Source: Congeria kusceri | Lineage: Eukaryota > Mollusca > Bivalvia > Myida > Dreissenidae | DNA: 64,000 nucleotides | Assembly: GCA_027627225.1 (NCBI GenBank) | Contig: CM051040.1 | Location: 23,808,134-23,872,133 of the forward strand | Direction: 5' to 3' | Part shown: one piece after another, positions 36,401-48,964 of the stretch | How the letters are laid out: each line of letters starts with the position of its first letter | Position numbering within the stretch: position 1 is the first letter of the stretch | Notes under the pieces: generated by a model | Told to the model about the DNA's origin: nothing | The model's input: only the letters and a program-made list of their open reading frames with translations | Database searches by the model: none | Made by a program: the position numbers and the translations under genes

Positions 36401-39400
36401 ACTATTGAAGTTAATACCATGTAAGCTGCAGTAAGTACCTACATGAGCACACACACTGTCATTGAGACTTAGCACTTTTATACTATTGTATTTAAGACCC
36501 TGTAAGCTGCAGTATATACCTACGTGAGCACACCCTGTCTTTGAGACTTAGCACTTTTATACTATTGTAGTTAAGACCCTGTAAGCTGCAGCAAGTACCT
36601 ACGTGAGCACACACACTGTCATTGAGACTTTCCACTTTTATACTATTGAAGTTAAGACCACGTAAGCTGCAGTATATACCTACGTGAGCACACACACTGT
36701 CATTGAGACTTAGCACATTTATACTATTGAAGTTAAGACCACGTAAGCTGCAGTAAGTACCTACGTGAGCACACACACTGTCATTTAGACTTAGCACTTT
36801 TATACCATTGAAGTTAAGACCACGTAAGCTAGACTAAGTACCTACGTGAGCACACACACTTTCATTGAGACTTAGCACATTTATACCATTGAAGTTAAGA
36901 CCACGTAAGCTGCAGTAAGTACCTACGTGAGCACATAAGCTGGAGTAAGTACCTACGTGAGCACACACACTGTCATTGAGACTTAGCACATTTATACCAT
37001 TGAAGTTAAGACCATGTAAGCTGCAGTATATACCTACGTGAGCACACACTGTCGTTGAGACTTAGCACTTTTATACCATTGAAGTTAAGACCACGTAAGC
37101 TGGACTAAGTACCTACGTGAGCACACACACTGTCATTGAGACTTAGCACTTTTATACCATTGAAGTTAAGACCACGTAAGCTGCAGTACATACCTACGTG
37201 AGCACACACACTGTCATTGGGACTTAGCACATTTATACTATTGAAGATAAGACCACGTAAGCTGGAGTATATACCTACGTGAGCACACACACTGTCATTG
37301 AGACTTAGCACATTTATACCATTGAAGTTAAGACCACGTAAGCTGCAGTAAGTACCTACGTGAGCACATAAGCTGGAGTAAGTACCTACGTGAGCACACA
37401 CACTGTCATTTAGACTTAGCACTTTTATACCATTGAAGTTAAGACCACGTAAGCTGGACTAAGTACCTACGTGAGCACACACACTGTCATTGAGACTTAG
37501 CACATTTATACCATTGAAGTTAAGACCACGTAAGCTGCAGTAAGTACCTACGTGAGCACATAAGCTGGAGTAAGTACCTACGTGAGCACACACACTGTCA
37601 TTGAGACTTAGCACATTTATACCATTGAAGTTAAGACCATGTAAGCTGCAGTATATACCTACGTGAGCACACACTGTCGTTGAGACTTAGCACTTTTATA
37701 CCATTGAAGTTAAGACCACGTAAGCTGGACTAAGTACCTACGTGAGCACACACACTGTCATTGAGACTTAGCACTTTTATACCATTGAAGTTAAGACCAC
37801 GTAAGCTGCAGTAAGTACCTACGTGAGCACACACACTGTCATTGAGACTTAGCACTTTTATACCATTGAAGTTAAGACCACGTAAGCTGCAGTATATACC
37901 TACGTGAGCACACACACTGTCATTGAGACTTAGCACATTTATACCATTGAAGTTAAGACCACGTAAGCTGCAGTAAGTACCTACGTGAGCACATAAGCTG
38001 GAGTAAGTACCTACGTGAGCACACACACTGTCATTGAGACTTAGCACATTTATACCATTGAAGTTAAGACCATGTAAGCTGCAGTATATACCTACGTGAG
38101 CACACACTGTCGTTGAGACTTAGCACTTTTATACCATTGAAGTTAAGACCACGTAAGCTGGACTAAGTACCTACGTGAGCACACACACTGTCATTGAGAC
38201 TTAGCACTTTTATACCATTGAAGTTAAGACCACGTAAGCTGCAGTATATACCTACGTGAGCACACACACTGTCATTGGGACTTAGCACTTTTATACTATT
38301 GAAGGTAAGACCACGTAAGCTGCAGTATATACCTACGTGAGCACACACACTGTCATTGAGACTTAGCACATTTATACCATTGAAGTTAAGACCACGTAAG
38401 CTGCAGTAAGTACCTACGTGAGCACATAAGCTGGAGTAAGTACCTACGTGAGCACACACACTGTCATTGAGACTTAGCACATTTATACCATTGAAGTTAA
38501 GACCATGTAAGCTGCAGTATATTCCTACGTGAGCACACACTGTCGTTGAGACTTAGCACTTTTATACCATTGAAGTTAGACCATGTAAGCTGAAGTAAAT
38601 ACCTACGTGAGCACACACACTGTCATTGAGACTTAGCACTTTTATACCATTGAAGTTAAGACCATGTAAGCTGAAGTAAGTACCTACGTGAGCACACACA
38701 CTGTCATTGAGACCTAGCACTTTTATACCATTGAAGTTAAGACCACGTAAGCTGGAGTAAGTACCTACGTGAGCACACACACTGTCATTGAGACTTTGCA
38801 CTTTTATACTATTGTAGTTAAGACCACGTAAGCTGCAGTATATACCTACGTGAGCACACACACTGTCATTGAGACTTAGCACTTTTATACTATTGTAGTT
38901 AAGACCCTGTAAGCTGCAGTATATACCTACGTGAGCACACACTGTCATTGAGACTTAGCAATTTTATACTATTGAAGTTAAGACCATGTAAGCTGCAGTA
39001 AGTACCTACATGAGCACACACACTGTCATTGAGACTTAGCACTTTTATACCATTGAAGTTAAAACCCTGTAAGCTGACGCATATACCTACATGAGCACAC
39101 ACTGTCATTGTATGTACCCGGCCGGACGGTTTGTATGCAATCACATGCATATGTGGACATGTTCAACTTGGATCCGCTCAAGCAAATGAGTCCACCGTAA
39201 TCTGTACAGAGAAAAACAGTGACCAACGTAACATAATATTTACTAGTAATGACTTTAAACAGCGTAATGATTTGTGTCATGAAATAATAAATTGTAAAAA
39301 ATAAGAAGGAAAGTACAATTAATAAAATTAACGTTTGAAACTATATTCACTCTATTTCAATTCCATTGCCTTTAAGGCTACCTTCTTTTGCAATATGAAA

Positions 39401-42400
39401 TTGTGCGATATTTTTAAACAAATTTTATGTAAATATTATTTCACAAAACCGGTTTAACATATGTCTTACCACAGAGATGAGTGGTTGTATTACAATGGGC
39501 CGGACAGTCGTCGCACGATGCCTTCGACACAGATTCCTTATAAGGTTTATTTAATCTGGCGGGGTCAAGTCTATAGGGTAATGTCAATTCTATAGTAAAA
39601 TGCAATGATGCAAAAACAAAACTAATCTAAAAGGATATATGTTTCTTTATCGCTATGTACATTAATGTAAAATTGTTAAACTATTATTGATTATTAATAA
39701 TTTATTATAACAGAAGATCCTCTATTTCTTTCTTGTCGTATTGCAAGAGGTAAGTGCACTAATTAGTTTTGGAGAAGAAATATGCCTACTGTTGAAGTCG
39801 CATGTACAGTTATTACTTGAAATCCTATATACTATTGCCAATAATATTAATTATATATCGTGACTACAAAACTTACATGGAAGTATATAGGCAGATGTAC
39901 AAGTAGAAATTGCTGCAATTCGCAGCCCCACATCCTACGGACGATGTTTCCGCCCAAATAATCTGAAAACAAGACAACTGATTTCAAATAGTTATAAATT
40001 GTATTTTCGCATTAGCAAGCTTATGGTTAAGTTGAACGGGATTTATTATAAAAAGCGTACCAATCATTGTTAAAGTGGAAAGATCCACAAAAGTTAACAA
40101 TTAACATAACTTAAAAAAGAGAAATATTCCATAAACAGCGGCCGTACCTGTGTGTAATTTCCAACAAGTGACGCGGTATTTCCCGTTGAGCCGTTAACGA
40201 AATGCGACTTTTCCGACTCCCATGTCCGGACGACATCGGTCCAGTTCATGTATGTATAGCTGTATAGATGATTCTGGCCAAGAATGTATCCGCCTTTTAT
40301 GGGTCAAAGAACATCGTTTTCACAAATGTGGATATCGTTCAATAAAGCACTATGACAAATAATTTTCAGTTTTAGTATAAATCGTGTAGTCCTTTTATTT
40401 TTGAACTGATGCATTTCTACTCTTGAGTGGATTTTGTAAAAAAAAAATTATAGACACAAAACTAAAAGTTCAGTCTATGAAGTTATGATTTCACATGTAC
40501 ATCAAAACTGTTAACCAATATAATAATACAATATAATTGGAATTAGCTTGAAGGCTAGTTTTTGCTTAGTGCTAAAAGCCATGAACATAAATACACGCCA
40601 ATAGATTCCCACCTCCTTCCCGAGCCCCAAATGAAACAAAAACATGCATTTGTCCTTGTTATAATATTCAGGACACTAACTGTACTTCAATACCTTCAAT
40701 CAGACTATATGTTTCCTCAATTCACACGCCTTCACGGTGATAATAATAATCTCGACGCATTTTTACATGTATATGCATTTGTAGTGAACATGACAAAAAT
40801 ATACAAAATGACGTTCCGCAGTGAGCTAAGTATGTAATTTGATTGTTTTTGTTCTCCTATATGAAGGTTCTAAAAAACAAAATGTTTACCTGGTGACGTC
40901 CGCTGGTACCACGTACTGTCTGCAGTGCATCTTCGTACCCAGCGTTCCGCTGTGCTGCTTAATGCGGGGTTCTCCTTCTAATATAGAAGATAGTAGTACA
41001 TTCACTTAATTGCACATCAGTGTGTTTCGCGCGCATAAAGCTAGGTCAAGGGTCAAGGTCACACTTTAAGGTCAAAGACCAAAATTAATGCCATTTACTC
41101 TGTCCGAAGCATAATTTTGTACGGCATGAAATTTTCAAATAAATAGGCAGAAGTGTTAAGCATGATGAGCGCAAAAATGGTGTATATGCTTAACATTTCT
41201 GTAGTTATGCCATGGTAGTACCGGATACTTACCAGTAGTCGCATGTCCGCCGCTGGAGGCGTTACGAGGGACCGGATCTGGTTGTGCAAATCGGTAACAG
41301 CCGCGAGCTCTGGAATAAAAACAAACATGAATTTTTAATGAAGAGAACTCACCAAAGCAAATAATAAATAAACATTAAACTGTCCTCAGTTTCAAATGTG
41401 TGATGTACTTGTATCGCGTTATTCGTATTATGTTGTGTCGTATTGGCACTTTTTCACGCGCCTGAAGCAGATGGCCGTGTGATGTTTATAAAGGTTTCGC
41501 CCGGTGCAATTTCACATATTTTATATATAACTTTGGAAGCCAGTCAATTGAACTGAACAGACATCAGCCCTTTCATGAACACAACTAAAGATTTTATCAC
41601 TGTAATTTATTTTGGGGAGCTAGATAGTAGAAAACAAATATTAAAAAGAAGGAACGTTTCATTTAAAGATTGTGCAACGTATCACAATTAAGAGTTATAT
41701 CATCTATAAATTGTGCCAGTTTATATTGTATGACTGTAATAAGTAAAAGCATCAGTACTTTATATATAGTGACACACCGAATGCAAATACACCAAAATCC
41801 CGCTTAACGACCACCCCGATTTTACGACCATCCCGCTAATGCGGGCACTTTTTAAAAGACCCGATTGTTTTCCTATATATTTCAATGGTCGCGAACCCCG
41901 ATTATACGGGCACCCCGCTATTCCGTATTACGACCACTTTTCGCAGACCAAACAGGTAAATTAACGCTTAAAATAACCCCGCTAATCCGACCGGCCCTCC
42001 AAAGTGTAAATCGGTCGTTCGCAGTTTGCTGCATCAATTAACGACATTCGACTTTGAGATAACAGACTGCTTTGCGGTATAATCGAAACTTGTGAAAAAC
42101 CACATTAGAGATGTTTTGATAAGGGATTAGTAGATCGTCTGTGTAATAGATTACGCTAATTGGTGCTAATTGACACTAATTGGCAGGCAGTGGGTAAGTA
42201 CGCTGATAGCCTAAACATGCAATTTGAATTGAACAAAAGTTTATTTAATCTCTGACTTCATAAACAGCTCATTGCCATATCACTCTTTGAAAATTAGGTC
42301 ATTGGCTAAGCAGACAGTTCTAAGCAATTTTTTTTAATTAAGGTGTTGATGATGATGATGATGATGATGATGATGTACATAGACTATTACAGTTTGTTAT

Positions 42401-45400
42401 TATATGCATCAAATGATTATGATGAGCAAGGATTTCTTATACATATGAATGAAACAATGATCTTGTTGATGATAATAATTTTGATGATGATGATGATGGT
42501 ATACATTAAATATTATTATTTGTTATATTTTCAAAATTGTTTTCAAGGAAAGAATAAATTACAACAATAATATGTATTATCTTGAAAAATGGAGAGAGAT
42601 ACATCATACATGTACATATAAAATACTTATAGGTGCTGATCTGCCAAACCTCGATATTAAGACCACCCCGCTATTTAGACCACTTTTATAAAGTCCCTTG
42701 AGTGGTCTTATTAGCGGGGTTGTACTGTACATGTATAACAAGACAATGGATGGCCGAAACTGCAACATGCCACAGTCAAGTGCAATGCTTTTTGCTCAAA
42801 CAATTCATTCTTAGTTCATGCATTAGTTCATATGATCAGTCACGAATGTTCCAAATCTATATGCATTTCCAAAGCGTTTCATTGGAGTGTCAAAACTTGA
42901 GCTGACAGAATTTAAACATTCTTGGTTGAATGACTATCCATGGCTTCATTAAGTTGAGGTATTTGATCTTATGTTGTAACACTTGACGTGAGTGCACTGA
43001 GCTTGTTCTTCCTAGGCGACACAGAGTTTCAAAATGTTTTGAGGTCGGCAACGCAGCGCACGACAATCCAGCTACGACCAAGGACTTCTATCGCCAGACC
43101 TACGTTGAGGCACTTTAGCTGGTGATTGCGTGCATCAAGGACAGGTTTGACCAACCGGGATATCGCATGCTGTGACATCTTCATGATCGTCTCCTGAAAT
43201 GCGCCACCGGGGAGAACTATGATGAACACCTCAAGCGTTGCACGGAGTGGTACAAAGGGGATCTGAACAGTGATCGATGATCTGTCGTCCAAGATCGAAA
43301 CCTTCAAATCACCCGTTAAAGACAAACAAATACAGACATTTAATGACGTGTAACGAGTGTTCCAACACATGAAACCAGCATCTCGCACCCTGTTGGAAGT
43401 TGTAAAGATCGTACGTTTGGTCCTTGTGATGTCTGCCACCAAAGCTTTCAGCGAGAGAACGTTACCTGCTCTGAGGCGACTGAAGATATATCTCAGGAGG
43501 ACGATGTCACAGGAGCGACTCGCCCATTAGATGACGCCGTATATTCATCGGACCGCCGTTGATAGGATGGACATGACCGACATTGCCATTTGCTTCGGTT
43601 AATGAGTCGGGGAAGGCTTTTTTTTAAGACTGTTCTCTGGCCGTTCGAGAATGTTCAGTACTGAGTGCTCAGTTCTGCCATATAAGTCTTTCTTTTTGTA
43701 TGTCTGCTGATATGCTTTCTTCACATTTTAATGAAACGTTAGACGTTTGTTTTTCTGAAATAACTACCGGGTATATGTTTTATGTATACTGGATCACAAA
43801 TAAAAATAAACTTTAGCTGTTATAGTTGATTCGTATACGTTTGGCGGTATTTGACGATTCTTTAAACAATGACTACTATATTTATATATAGTTAGATCTT
43901 CTAATTACAAACAATGTAATGACTTAAACTACTCATAAAGTCTCCGCAGCTGCAATATGAAAAACCTGACTACGCCGCTGATTAAAGGTGCAGTTTCAAA
44001 GTTGTTGGCTGTGAAAAATAATTTTATAAAACTGACTTTTCCTGTTTTATAGTACAATTATTGCTGATATTTTAATGTTTGGAAAGGGCTTACATGTGCA
44101 AAGTTAAACTTTCGACGAATATTCAAGAAGTATGGCTACCTGGAAAACATCCCCTAGTTATTTATTTACACAAACATGCATAATTAATATCAAAATAAGT
44201 TTGGTTTGCAACCAAAACAGCATAACAGACAAAAAGTATAGATAGATGCTTCAAATTCCTGTTTTAAACTTGGATTTTTATATTTAAAAAAGTGTCCAAC
44301 CCCAACCTGTGAAACTATTCCTATAATGTTAAACAGTACTATTGGGAATATGAGCAGTATAACATAAAATGTAAAGCCCTGCACCTGCGTCTGATACTTT
44401 TATCGGCCTTCCAGTCAACGGCCGGTTTTCGCAGTTTAGGTGACCAGGGAAGGCGGCGTACCGGTCGAGGCATGTTGGGTGGAACGGTCTCTGAAAAGGG
44501 GATAATGGTGTAGTACATGACATTCAGTTTATTGAACTGTGGAGCTCGTAAGTCCTCTGTTTATATTCGTTTTTTTTCACAAGTGTTCAATGTACTCGAC
44601 GCTACTAATCAAAAATATGCTATAACTCTTATAAGTAAATGTCGCACTTGCTGGCTTTGATATTGGCATTTGTTGCCAGCAGGTGGCCATTGTTTCATAC
44701 ATACATAATGATATCATTTAAATGGCGGGAATAATGTATGTGTCTAGCCGTCTAAAAATGTCATTAAATTATTTCTAAATGCCATTCTTGTACTGATAAG
44801 CAACTTAAGTGTATTAAATGACTATAAACTTCTAGTGGTAAACAACTTAAGTGTATTAAATGACTTCTAGTGTTTCTGCTCTGGTAACTGACGTTTTATC
44901 TCGCTATTGCTAAAGAATTACGTTTTGCATCCACCAAGGAGCTTATGTTTAACTCGGCGTTTGTTTGTTTATCTGTTGGTTATTTAGCAACTGTTACGTA
45001 AAATGTGTATATGAACGGTTGCTGGAGCGGCTACAGGATTTTGAGTTAGAGGGGGGGGGGGGATTTCAGTAACTTCCAGCAAACTGTTGTTGGCCTCTTA
45101 CATGTTAGAATATAAAAAGGTACAGTGCAGTGTCGTCAAAAAGAAACAATTTAACAAAAATACCTCAGAACAGATGTGATTATGGCCATAAATCTATTGA
45201 TGATTCTATCACGGCACGCGGCTTGTGGTGCATAGATAAAGAAGGAAAATAACTGTGGGTTATTCTGCAACAAATAATGGGCGGAGCCTAATGTTTTTAA
45301 AATAGTTCCAGAAATTCAAAGAAATTGTTCCGTAAAATGCCCGTGCTTAAACGCGCGATAGCAAATTGTCTCAAACAAATCATTTTCTGCATTATGTAGC

Positions 45401-48400
45401 ACAATAAAACCACACTTGTACTACATATTTTATACTTAAGTTCACAAAAACGTTTACGTTTTGTTAATATGCTTTTAATTTGCTTTTTAACATCATATTT
45501 TCACTGTATTATATCGATAAGTATGACGTCATTCGCTCAATGTTTATCAATAAAGCTGACGTCATTTTGAATTGTTATGTTTTATTGACGTCATTGAAAC
45601 GCACGTGTGAATGCTCTTCTCGGAAAATGGGCGGAGTATAGATAAATATAGTTCTCATTCATAACCTTTAAAAATACGAATTTTATATAAGATCGTGTTA
45701 GAATCGAAATACTTAACGGGTAACAGTTGATTATTGCGGTAATAACCAACGGTTTGTCGTTCCGATCCTTGTTATCAAACCACTCGGGCTACCGCCCTCG
45801 TGGTTTAATTCCTACTCATCGGAACTCCAAACAGATGGTTATTACCGCAATAACCAACAGTTACCCGTCAATTATTTCTTAAACACGTCATTGGCAACGC
45901 AATGCATATGTTTAAGTTATTGTGAGGTTGAAATGTTGGACAATCTTCGAGGGGGCGTGCGGCGCTTCCACCCCCTCTTAAACCGCCTATGGAATGTGTA
46001 TACAATGTTCTCAAATGCTGGAAATGGGCCTAATGACACATACCCATTGTTGTGGTGTTCCGGATTTGTCTTGGGGTCTGTCTTGGTGAAGGACTGCGCA
46101 ATCAGGTGAAATCAAGTAATATGACTCGATAAATCGTAAGGTCCATATAACTATGACTGGCACATTGGAATGTTATATTCCCAAATTGATCATACATACC
46201 AGCGTATTACCGTTTGTTTTGTTTCAATTTTAAACCATTACCACTTTATTTTATCATTCTAGTATCTGTTCATTCTGATTACATTGAGATATATCTCAAA
46301 GAAAAGCAGACTGTGCATGGTAAAAAAAGTGCATGTGAAAGACCAACGTCGACTGTTTGATTTATGATAAAATATACATCGACTTATGTGTTTTCAATAG
46401 TACTTGACTCTTTGGTAATATTTGAAGTAAACTGTTTGTTTAAATAAAATAAAAATAAAACACTGAAAAAGTTTCGAGTTTTTGTATGTATATAAATGTA
46501 CATATGTGTTTTCAATAGTACTAGACTTGTTGGCAACATTTGGAGTACACTGTTAATTTAGTTAAAAAAAGAAGTTTTAAAAAGTTTCCACCTTTTTTAT
46601 GTACGTGTGTTAATATCCAGACATAATCCTGTTTAATCCGAACTTGTCAAATGTTAATCGTTATTTTATTCGTTAATATATAATTATCTGGTTGATGGTT
46701 TATCTGTCGTTTATTTTGTTGTTTATAAACACATTTGAGACGTGTCTTGGGAAACCCGGGCATAATGCATGCGCGTAAAGCGTCGTCCTGGATTAGCCTG
46801 TGAAGTCCGCACAGGCTTATCAGGGACGACACTTTTCCCCTACAACTTGGATTTATGTTAGAAGATACTTCCTTGAAACAGAAAATACTATAACAGGGGA
46901 AAGTCTCGTCCTGGATTAGCCTATGCGGCCTGCACAGGCTGATCCGGGACCTCCGCACAGGCTAATCCTGGACGACACTTAACGCACATGCATGAAGCTC
47001 GATTTTCCCACGACATGCCTCATTTTAGTTTCGGAATAGTTGTTGATTTTACCTTCCACATTATTTGAACATAATAATGACAACCCAATGGCATAGCAGA
47101 CAACTATGTACAGTTCTAGTCAAGTTAGTCTTACTAGCGTGAGTGCAATAGTGGTCTTCGAACTCGACATAAATCTTTCATCTTGGTACAATTGGGTTGC
47201 AATTATTGGCTATAATGGCTGTCACGTAAGCATATTCGTATCTGAATATGTGACTGCTTATTTATGTCCCCCAATTATCGTTTAATATAACTAATTTAAC
47301 TATTTTGTCGTAATGTATTACCGTACTCTTTAGTATTTCAATTATGCTTTATTTAAGTATATATTAAAATACTAAACAGGCGAGGAAATGATTATTAATT
47401 CCTACCATATTCTTCTGTGCACACTATATGCGCTTACTTCATTTTGAGTATTTTAAATATAGTTTGCCTTGAGTTCTGTATATCTTGTAAATAATGTCTG
47501 TGCAATTAAGAAATATTTTTAGATTGTTCGTTGTTTATCGGCCAATAAACAACGATTTGGAGTTCTGATGCGTAGGAATTAAATTACAAGGGGGTTAGCC
47601 CGAATGGGTTAATATCCACGGTTCAGAACAACAAAGAGTTGTTTATTGGCCGATACACAACGATAATGCGAAACTTATTTTGATTCTAACATGATTTGAC
47701 AAATATTTTGCAATTGTAATGAGAACTATAATAAATAAGGAATCTGGACTACTTTTTGCGTAGTTTTTTGGGTAGTTTAACATCGAAAATTTTGTTCTTT
47801 GTCTATAGAAAAAATAGCGAGTATCATGTTAGAATGAGATATGAACATTTTCAAACAAATAAGCAATCTTCAATAATCTTACTTACTGGTGAATAACACG
47901 TGAGATTAGGTTGGACCTGCCCCACAACGTCTCCTGAAACAGCATATATGTTGAAATAAATGCATTAAGCCCGGGGTTCCCACGACACGCCTCATATGTA
48001 TAAACGTTTTATGGATATTGTGACGCTTTTGAAATGTATGGAGAGTACATGTAAACGATGCATGAAACTAATCATGTCGTGGAACTTTGAGCAACAATTT
48101 TGTTGGTAAAACTGTTAACCCACTTTGGCAACTTATATTATGTGAAAACATAATACATAAATAGTAGTAGCGCCGTTCGTCCGTTTGTTCGTGGGTGGTG
48201 CGTGTGTGTGTGTTTTGGTTTCGTCCGTCCGGATTTCGTGTACGCTCTGTAATTGTTTAATGCATGGAAGGATTTTATATAACTGTTGATTATTATTCGC
48301 AATGACCAGACGGTGTGCCGCGTACAACTCCCATGCTCGTCAGTGAAAGGTGAAGGTCGAAATTCAAGGTCAAATGTCAATTAATTTAGTTTCCGCTCCA

Positions 48401-48624
48401 TTACTTATAAACGCCGCTGAATTTCATTGCCGTTATTCAGTTTGCGGAAATACATTTTTTGTAAACACTATCAGGTCATCAATAAAAACGGCATTGCGAT
48501 TAAGAAATAAAAACTAGAATACAATTTGCTACAATAACTAAGACAAAACACGATATTGAATAAGTTCTCACGTACCTCCAAGAAGCATAAAGAAGACAAG
48601 CAACACCATTGTCATCTTTAGCAT
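24194..48624 (-). CDS. Gene B: secreted CAP-ShK (CRISP-like) protein, 11 exons
   Basis: Predicted secreted CAP-superfamily protein of 383 residues. Exons: 48576-48624, 47887-47933, 44385-44490, 41233-41309, 40890-40977, 40148-40293, 39877-39962, 39470-39570, 39091-39201, 25159-25275, 24194-24417. All junctions are GT-AG with matching phase and no internal stop. Order: signal peptide, CYSP/RPFHPTC cysteine segment, CAP domain over exons 4-7, cysteine-rich hinge (exon 8), a further cysteine-rich exon (9), ShK (10), and a Thr/Pro-rich C-terminus with a hydrophobic tail. CAP plus a C-terminal ShK-like module is the CRISP layout. The CAP signature His is Asn (GNYTQIIW) and GEN is GQN. Intron 9 (39090-25276) is filled by a 13-kb satellite. 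Ten of the 11 exons have counterparts in gene C of equal or near-equal length. Confidence 0.8.
25159..25275 (-). CDS. Gene B exon 10: ShK domain
   Basis: A 117-nt phase-1 exon encoding CVGTNDSDPEC, CSTNLETMFRC and CNVC: six cysteines ending C-x3-C-x2-C. The acceptor is TTTTCAG and the donor GTATGT. The length is identical to gene C exon 10. It lies about 650 bp beyond the far end of the satellite. Confidence 0.8.
29281..34560. repeat. 2093-bp higher-order repeat inside the 81-bp array
   Basis: The order of variant units repeats with a 2093-bp shift: 29281-31373, 31374-33466, and a partial third from 33467. A 155-aa stretch of translation is identical in copies 1 and 2, and a 357-aa stretch differs by about one residue, so the first two copies are very recent. 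Confidence 0.85.
34407..38560. repeat. Composite units with 30-bp partial repeats in the proximal array
   Basis: A shortened unit (GAGCACATAAGCTGGAGTAA, then GTACCTACGT) recurs near 34750, 35420, 35860, 36930, 37370, 37560, 37990 and 38420. Apparent ORF starts repeat at spacings of 271 and 433 bp, differing by two 81-bp units. This is a second, smaller higher-order pattern. Confidence 0.7.
39091..39570 (-). CDS. Gene B exons 8-9: cysteine-rich hinge; exon 9 donor lies in the first satellite unit
   Basis: Exon 8 (39470-39570) encodes KPYKESVSKASCDDCPAHC. Exon 9 (39091-39201) encodes GGLICLSGSKLNMSTYACDC and VRPGTYNDSVCS. The exon-9 end at TCAT|GTAGGT gives 111 nt, exactly the length of gene C exon 9. 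The last 19 exonic bases and this donor are the sequence repeated in the 81-bp array. Confidence 0.75.
39877..41309 (-). CDS. Gene B exons 4-7: CAP domain
   Basis: Exon 4 (41233-41309) encodes LHNQIRSLVTPPAADMRLL, the HNxxR start of CAP. Exon 5 (40890-40977) gives LSSTAERWVRRC. Exon 6 (40148-40293) gives GQNHLYSYTYMNWTDVVRTW and GNYTQ. Exon 7 (39877-39962) gives IIWAETSSVGCGAANC and LYICLYTS. Order and spacing match the family. The Glu and His of the usual GEN and GHYTQ metal-site motifs are Gln and Asn. Confidence 0.85.
41785..42728. mobile_element. Tigger/pogo-like non-autonomous DNA transposon remnant
   Basis: The right end on the minus strand reads CAGTACAACCCCGCTAATAA and GACCAC. The left end reads CAAAATCCCGCTTAACGACC. 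The repeated CCCCGCTAAT/ACGACCAC style is typical of pogo/Tigger termini. No transposase is seen. A GAT microsatellite lies inside (42345-42375). It sits in intron 3 of gene B. Confidence 0.55.
43040..43601 (+). pseudogene. hAT-family transposase remnant
   Basis: Plus-strand pieces resemble the end of hAT/ZMYM-type transposases: FYRQTYVEAL, IKDRFDQPGYRML and, in another frame, LVMSATKAFSERTLPALRRL, then TMSQERLAH and RMDMTDIA. The dimerisation-region pattern (AT-x-A-ER-x4-LRR) is recognisable. Several stops and frame changes show it is dead. It lies in intron 3 of gene B, antisense to it. Confidence 0.7.
44385..44490 (-). CDS. Gene B exon 3: conserved cysteine segment before CAP
   Basis: Encodes RPFHPTCLDRYAAFPGHLNC and then ENRPLTGRPI. 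Together with exon 2 (47887-47933, VQPNLTCYSP) it forms a short N-terminal cysteine-containing region shared with gene C. I do not recognise the domain. Confidence 0.75.
45204..45882. mobile_element. 679-bp dispersed repeat, copy 1, with fold-back end
   Basis: Near-identical in sequence and equal in length to 53313-53991. It starts TTCTATCACGGCACGCGGCT and ends in a palindrome (CGGGTAACAGTTG ... CAACAGTTACCCG, with GGTTATTGCGG/ACCGCAATAACC arms). Three TGACGTCA sites lie at about 45525-45600. It sits in intron 2 of gene B. Confidence 0.75.
46731..47025. mobile_element. Fold-back (MITE-like) element copy 3
   Basis: Starts TTTGAGACGTGTCTTGGG and ends CCCACGACATGCCTCAT. Both arms are present, and the right arm has an extra partial duplication of the CACAGGCTAATCC segment. 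It sits in intron 2 of gene B. Confidence 0.75.
47520..47670. mobile_element. Fold-back element, second family
   Basis: Inverted arms CGTTGTTTATCGGCCAATAA and TTGTTTATTGGCCGATACAC surround AGTTCTGATGCGTAGGAATT. Related arms occur at about 51405-51530 and 57720-57985, and a fragment at about 25440-25520. Confidence 0.6.
47959..47998. mobile_element. Fold-back element terminal fragment
   Basis: Only the terminal 40 bp remain (ATGCATTAAGCCCGG, CCCACGACACGCCTCAT), ending in intron 1 of gene B about 25 bp from the acceptor of exon 2. Confidence 0.65.
48576..48624 (-). CDS. Gene B exon 1: signal peptide
   Basis: The ATG at 48624 opens MLKMTMVLLVFFMLLG and ends at a GTACGT donor in phase 1. Its length of 49 nt is identical to gene C exon 1. 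A second in-frame ATG three codons on could also start. Confidence 0.7.
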
Positions 48625-48964
48625 CAATTATACATCTTCCAACTAATCAAAAATACAAATCCCAGAATAAGAATTTATAAATCTCTTAAATGAAACATGA
48701 TAATCAACAAAATACTCCGTTTAAGTGCACACTTAACTATTCAGATTTTTATCCTTATTTTACATGTTTCTTGCGATGTAATCATTTTATGTTATGTTTA
48801 AGAATTTAATTTGAAAATTTACAATAAAAGTAATAATTGCATGTGTCATTTAATAGTGTAAAGTATAAAGCTTCAGTTAATAATGATTAATTTATATATG
48901 ATAATATATGTTAATTCAAATCAAACCGTTAATCTTGAGTTACTGATTATTTCGATATCTTAAA

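Larger units (their letters stand above)
25941..39108. repeat. 81-bp satellite array in intron 9 of gene B, about 160 units
   Basis: On the minus strand each unit holds TCTCAATGACAGTGTGTG, TGCTCACGTAGGTACTTAC, TGCAGCTTACATGGTC, TTAACTTCAATGGTATAAA and AGTGCTAAG. The first unit (right end, 39.1 kb) is continuous with exon 9. Because 81 is 27 codons and one frame lacks stops, ORFs up to 377 aa of a 27-aa repeat (NDSVCAHVGTYC, LHGLNFNGIK) appear. Units of 79 bp that lack one CA dinucleotide break the frame repeatedly, so these are not taken as genes. Common variants are TATATAC for AAGTAC and CATG for CACG. Confidence 0.95.

Noticed and set aside
25941..39108. CRISPR-like regular array
   Set aside because: Units are contiguous 81-bp repeats without unique spacers, and the genome is eukaryotic.
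43040..43601. Functional hAT transposase gene
   Set aside because: Homologous stretches are split between frames by several stops; only a relic remains.
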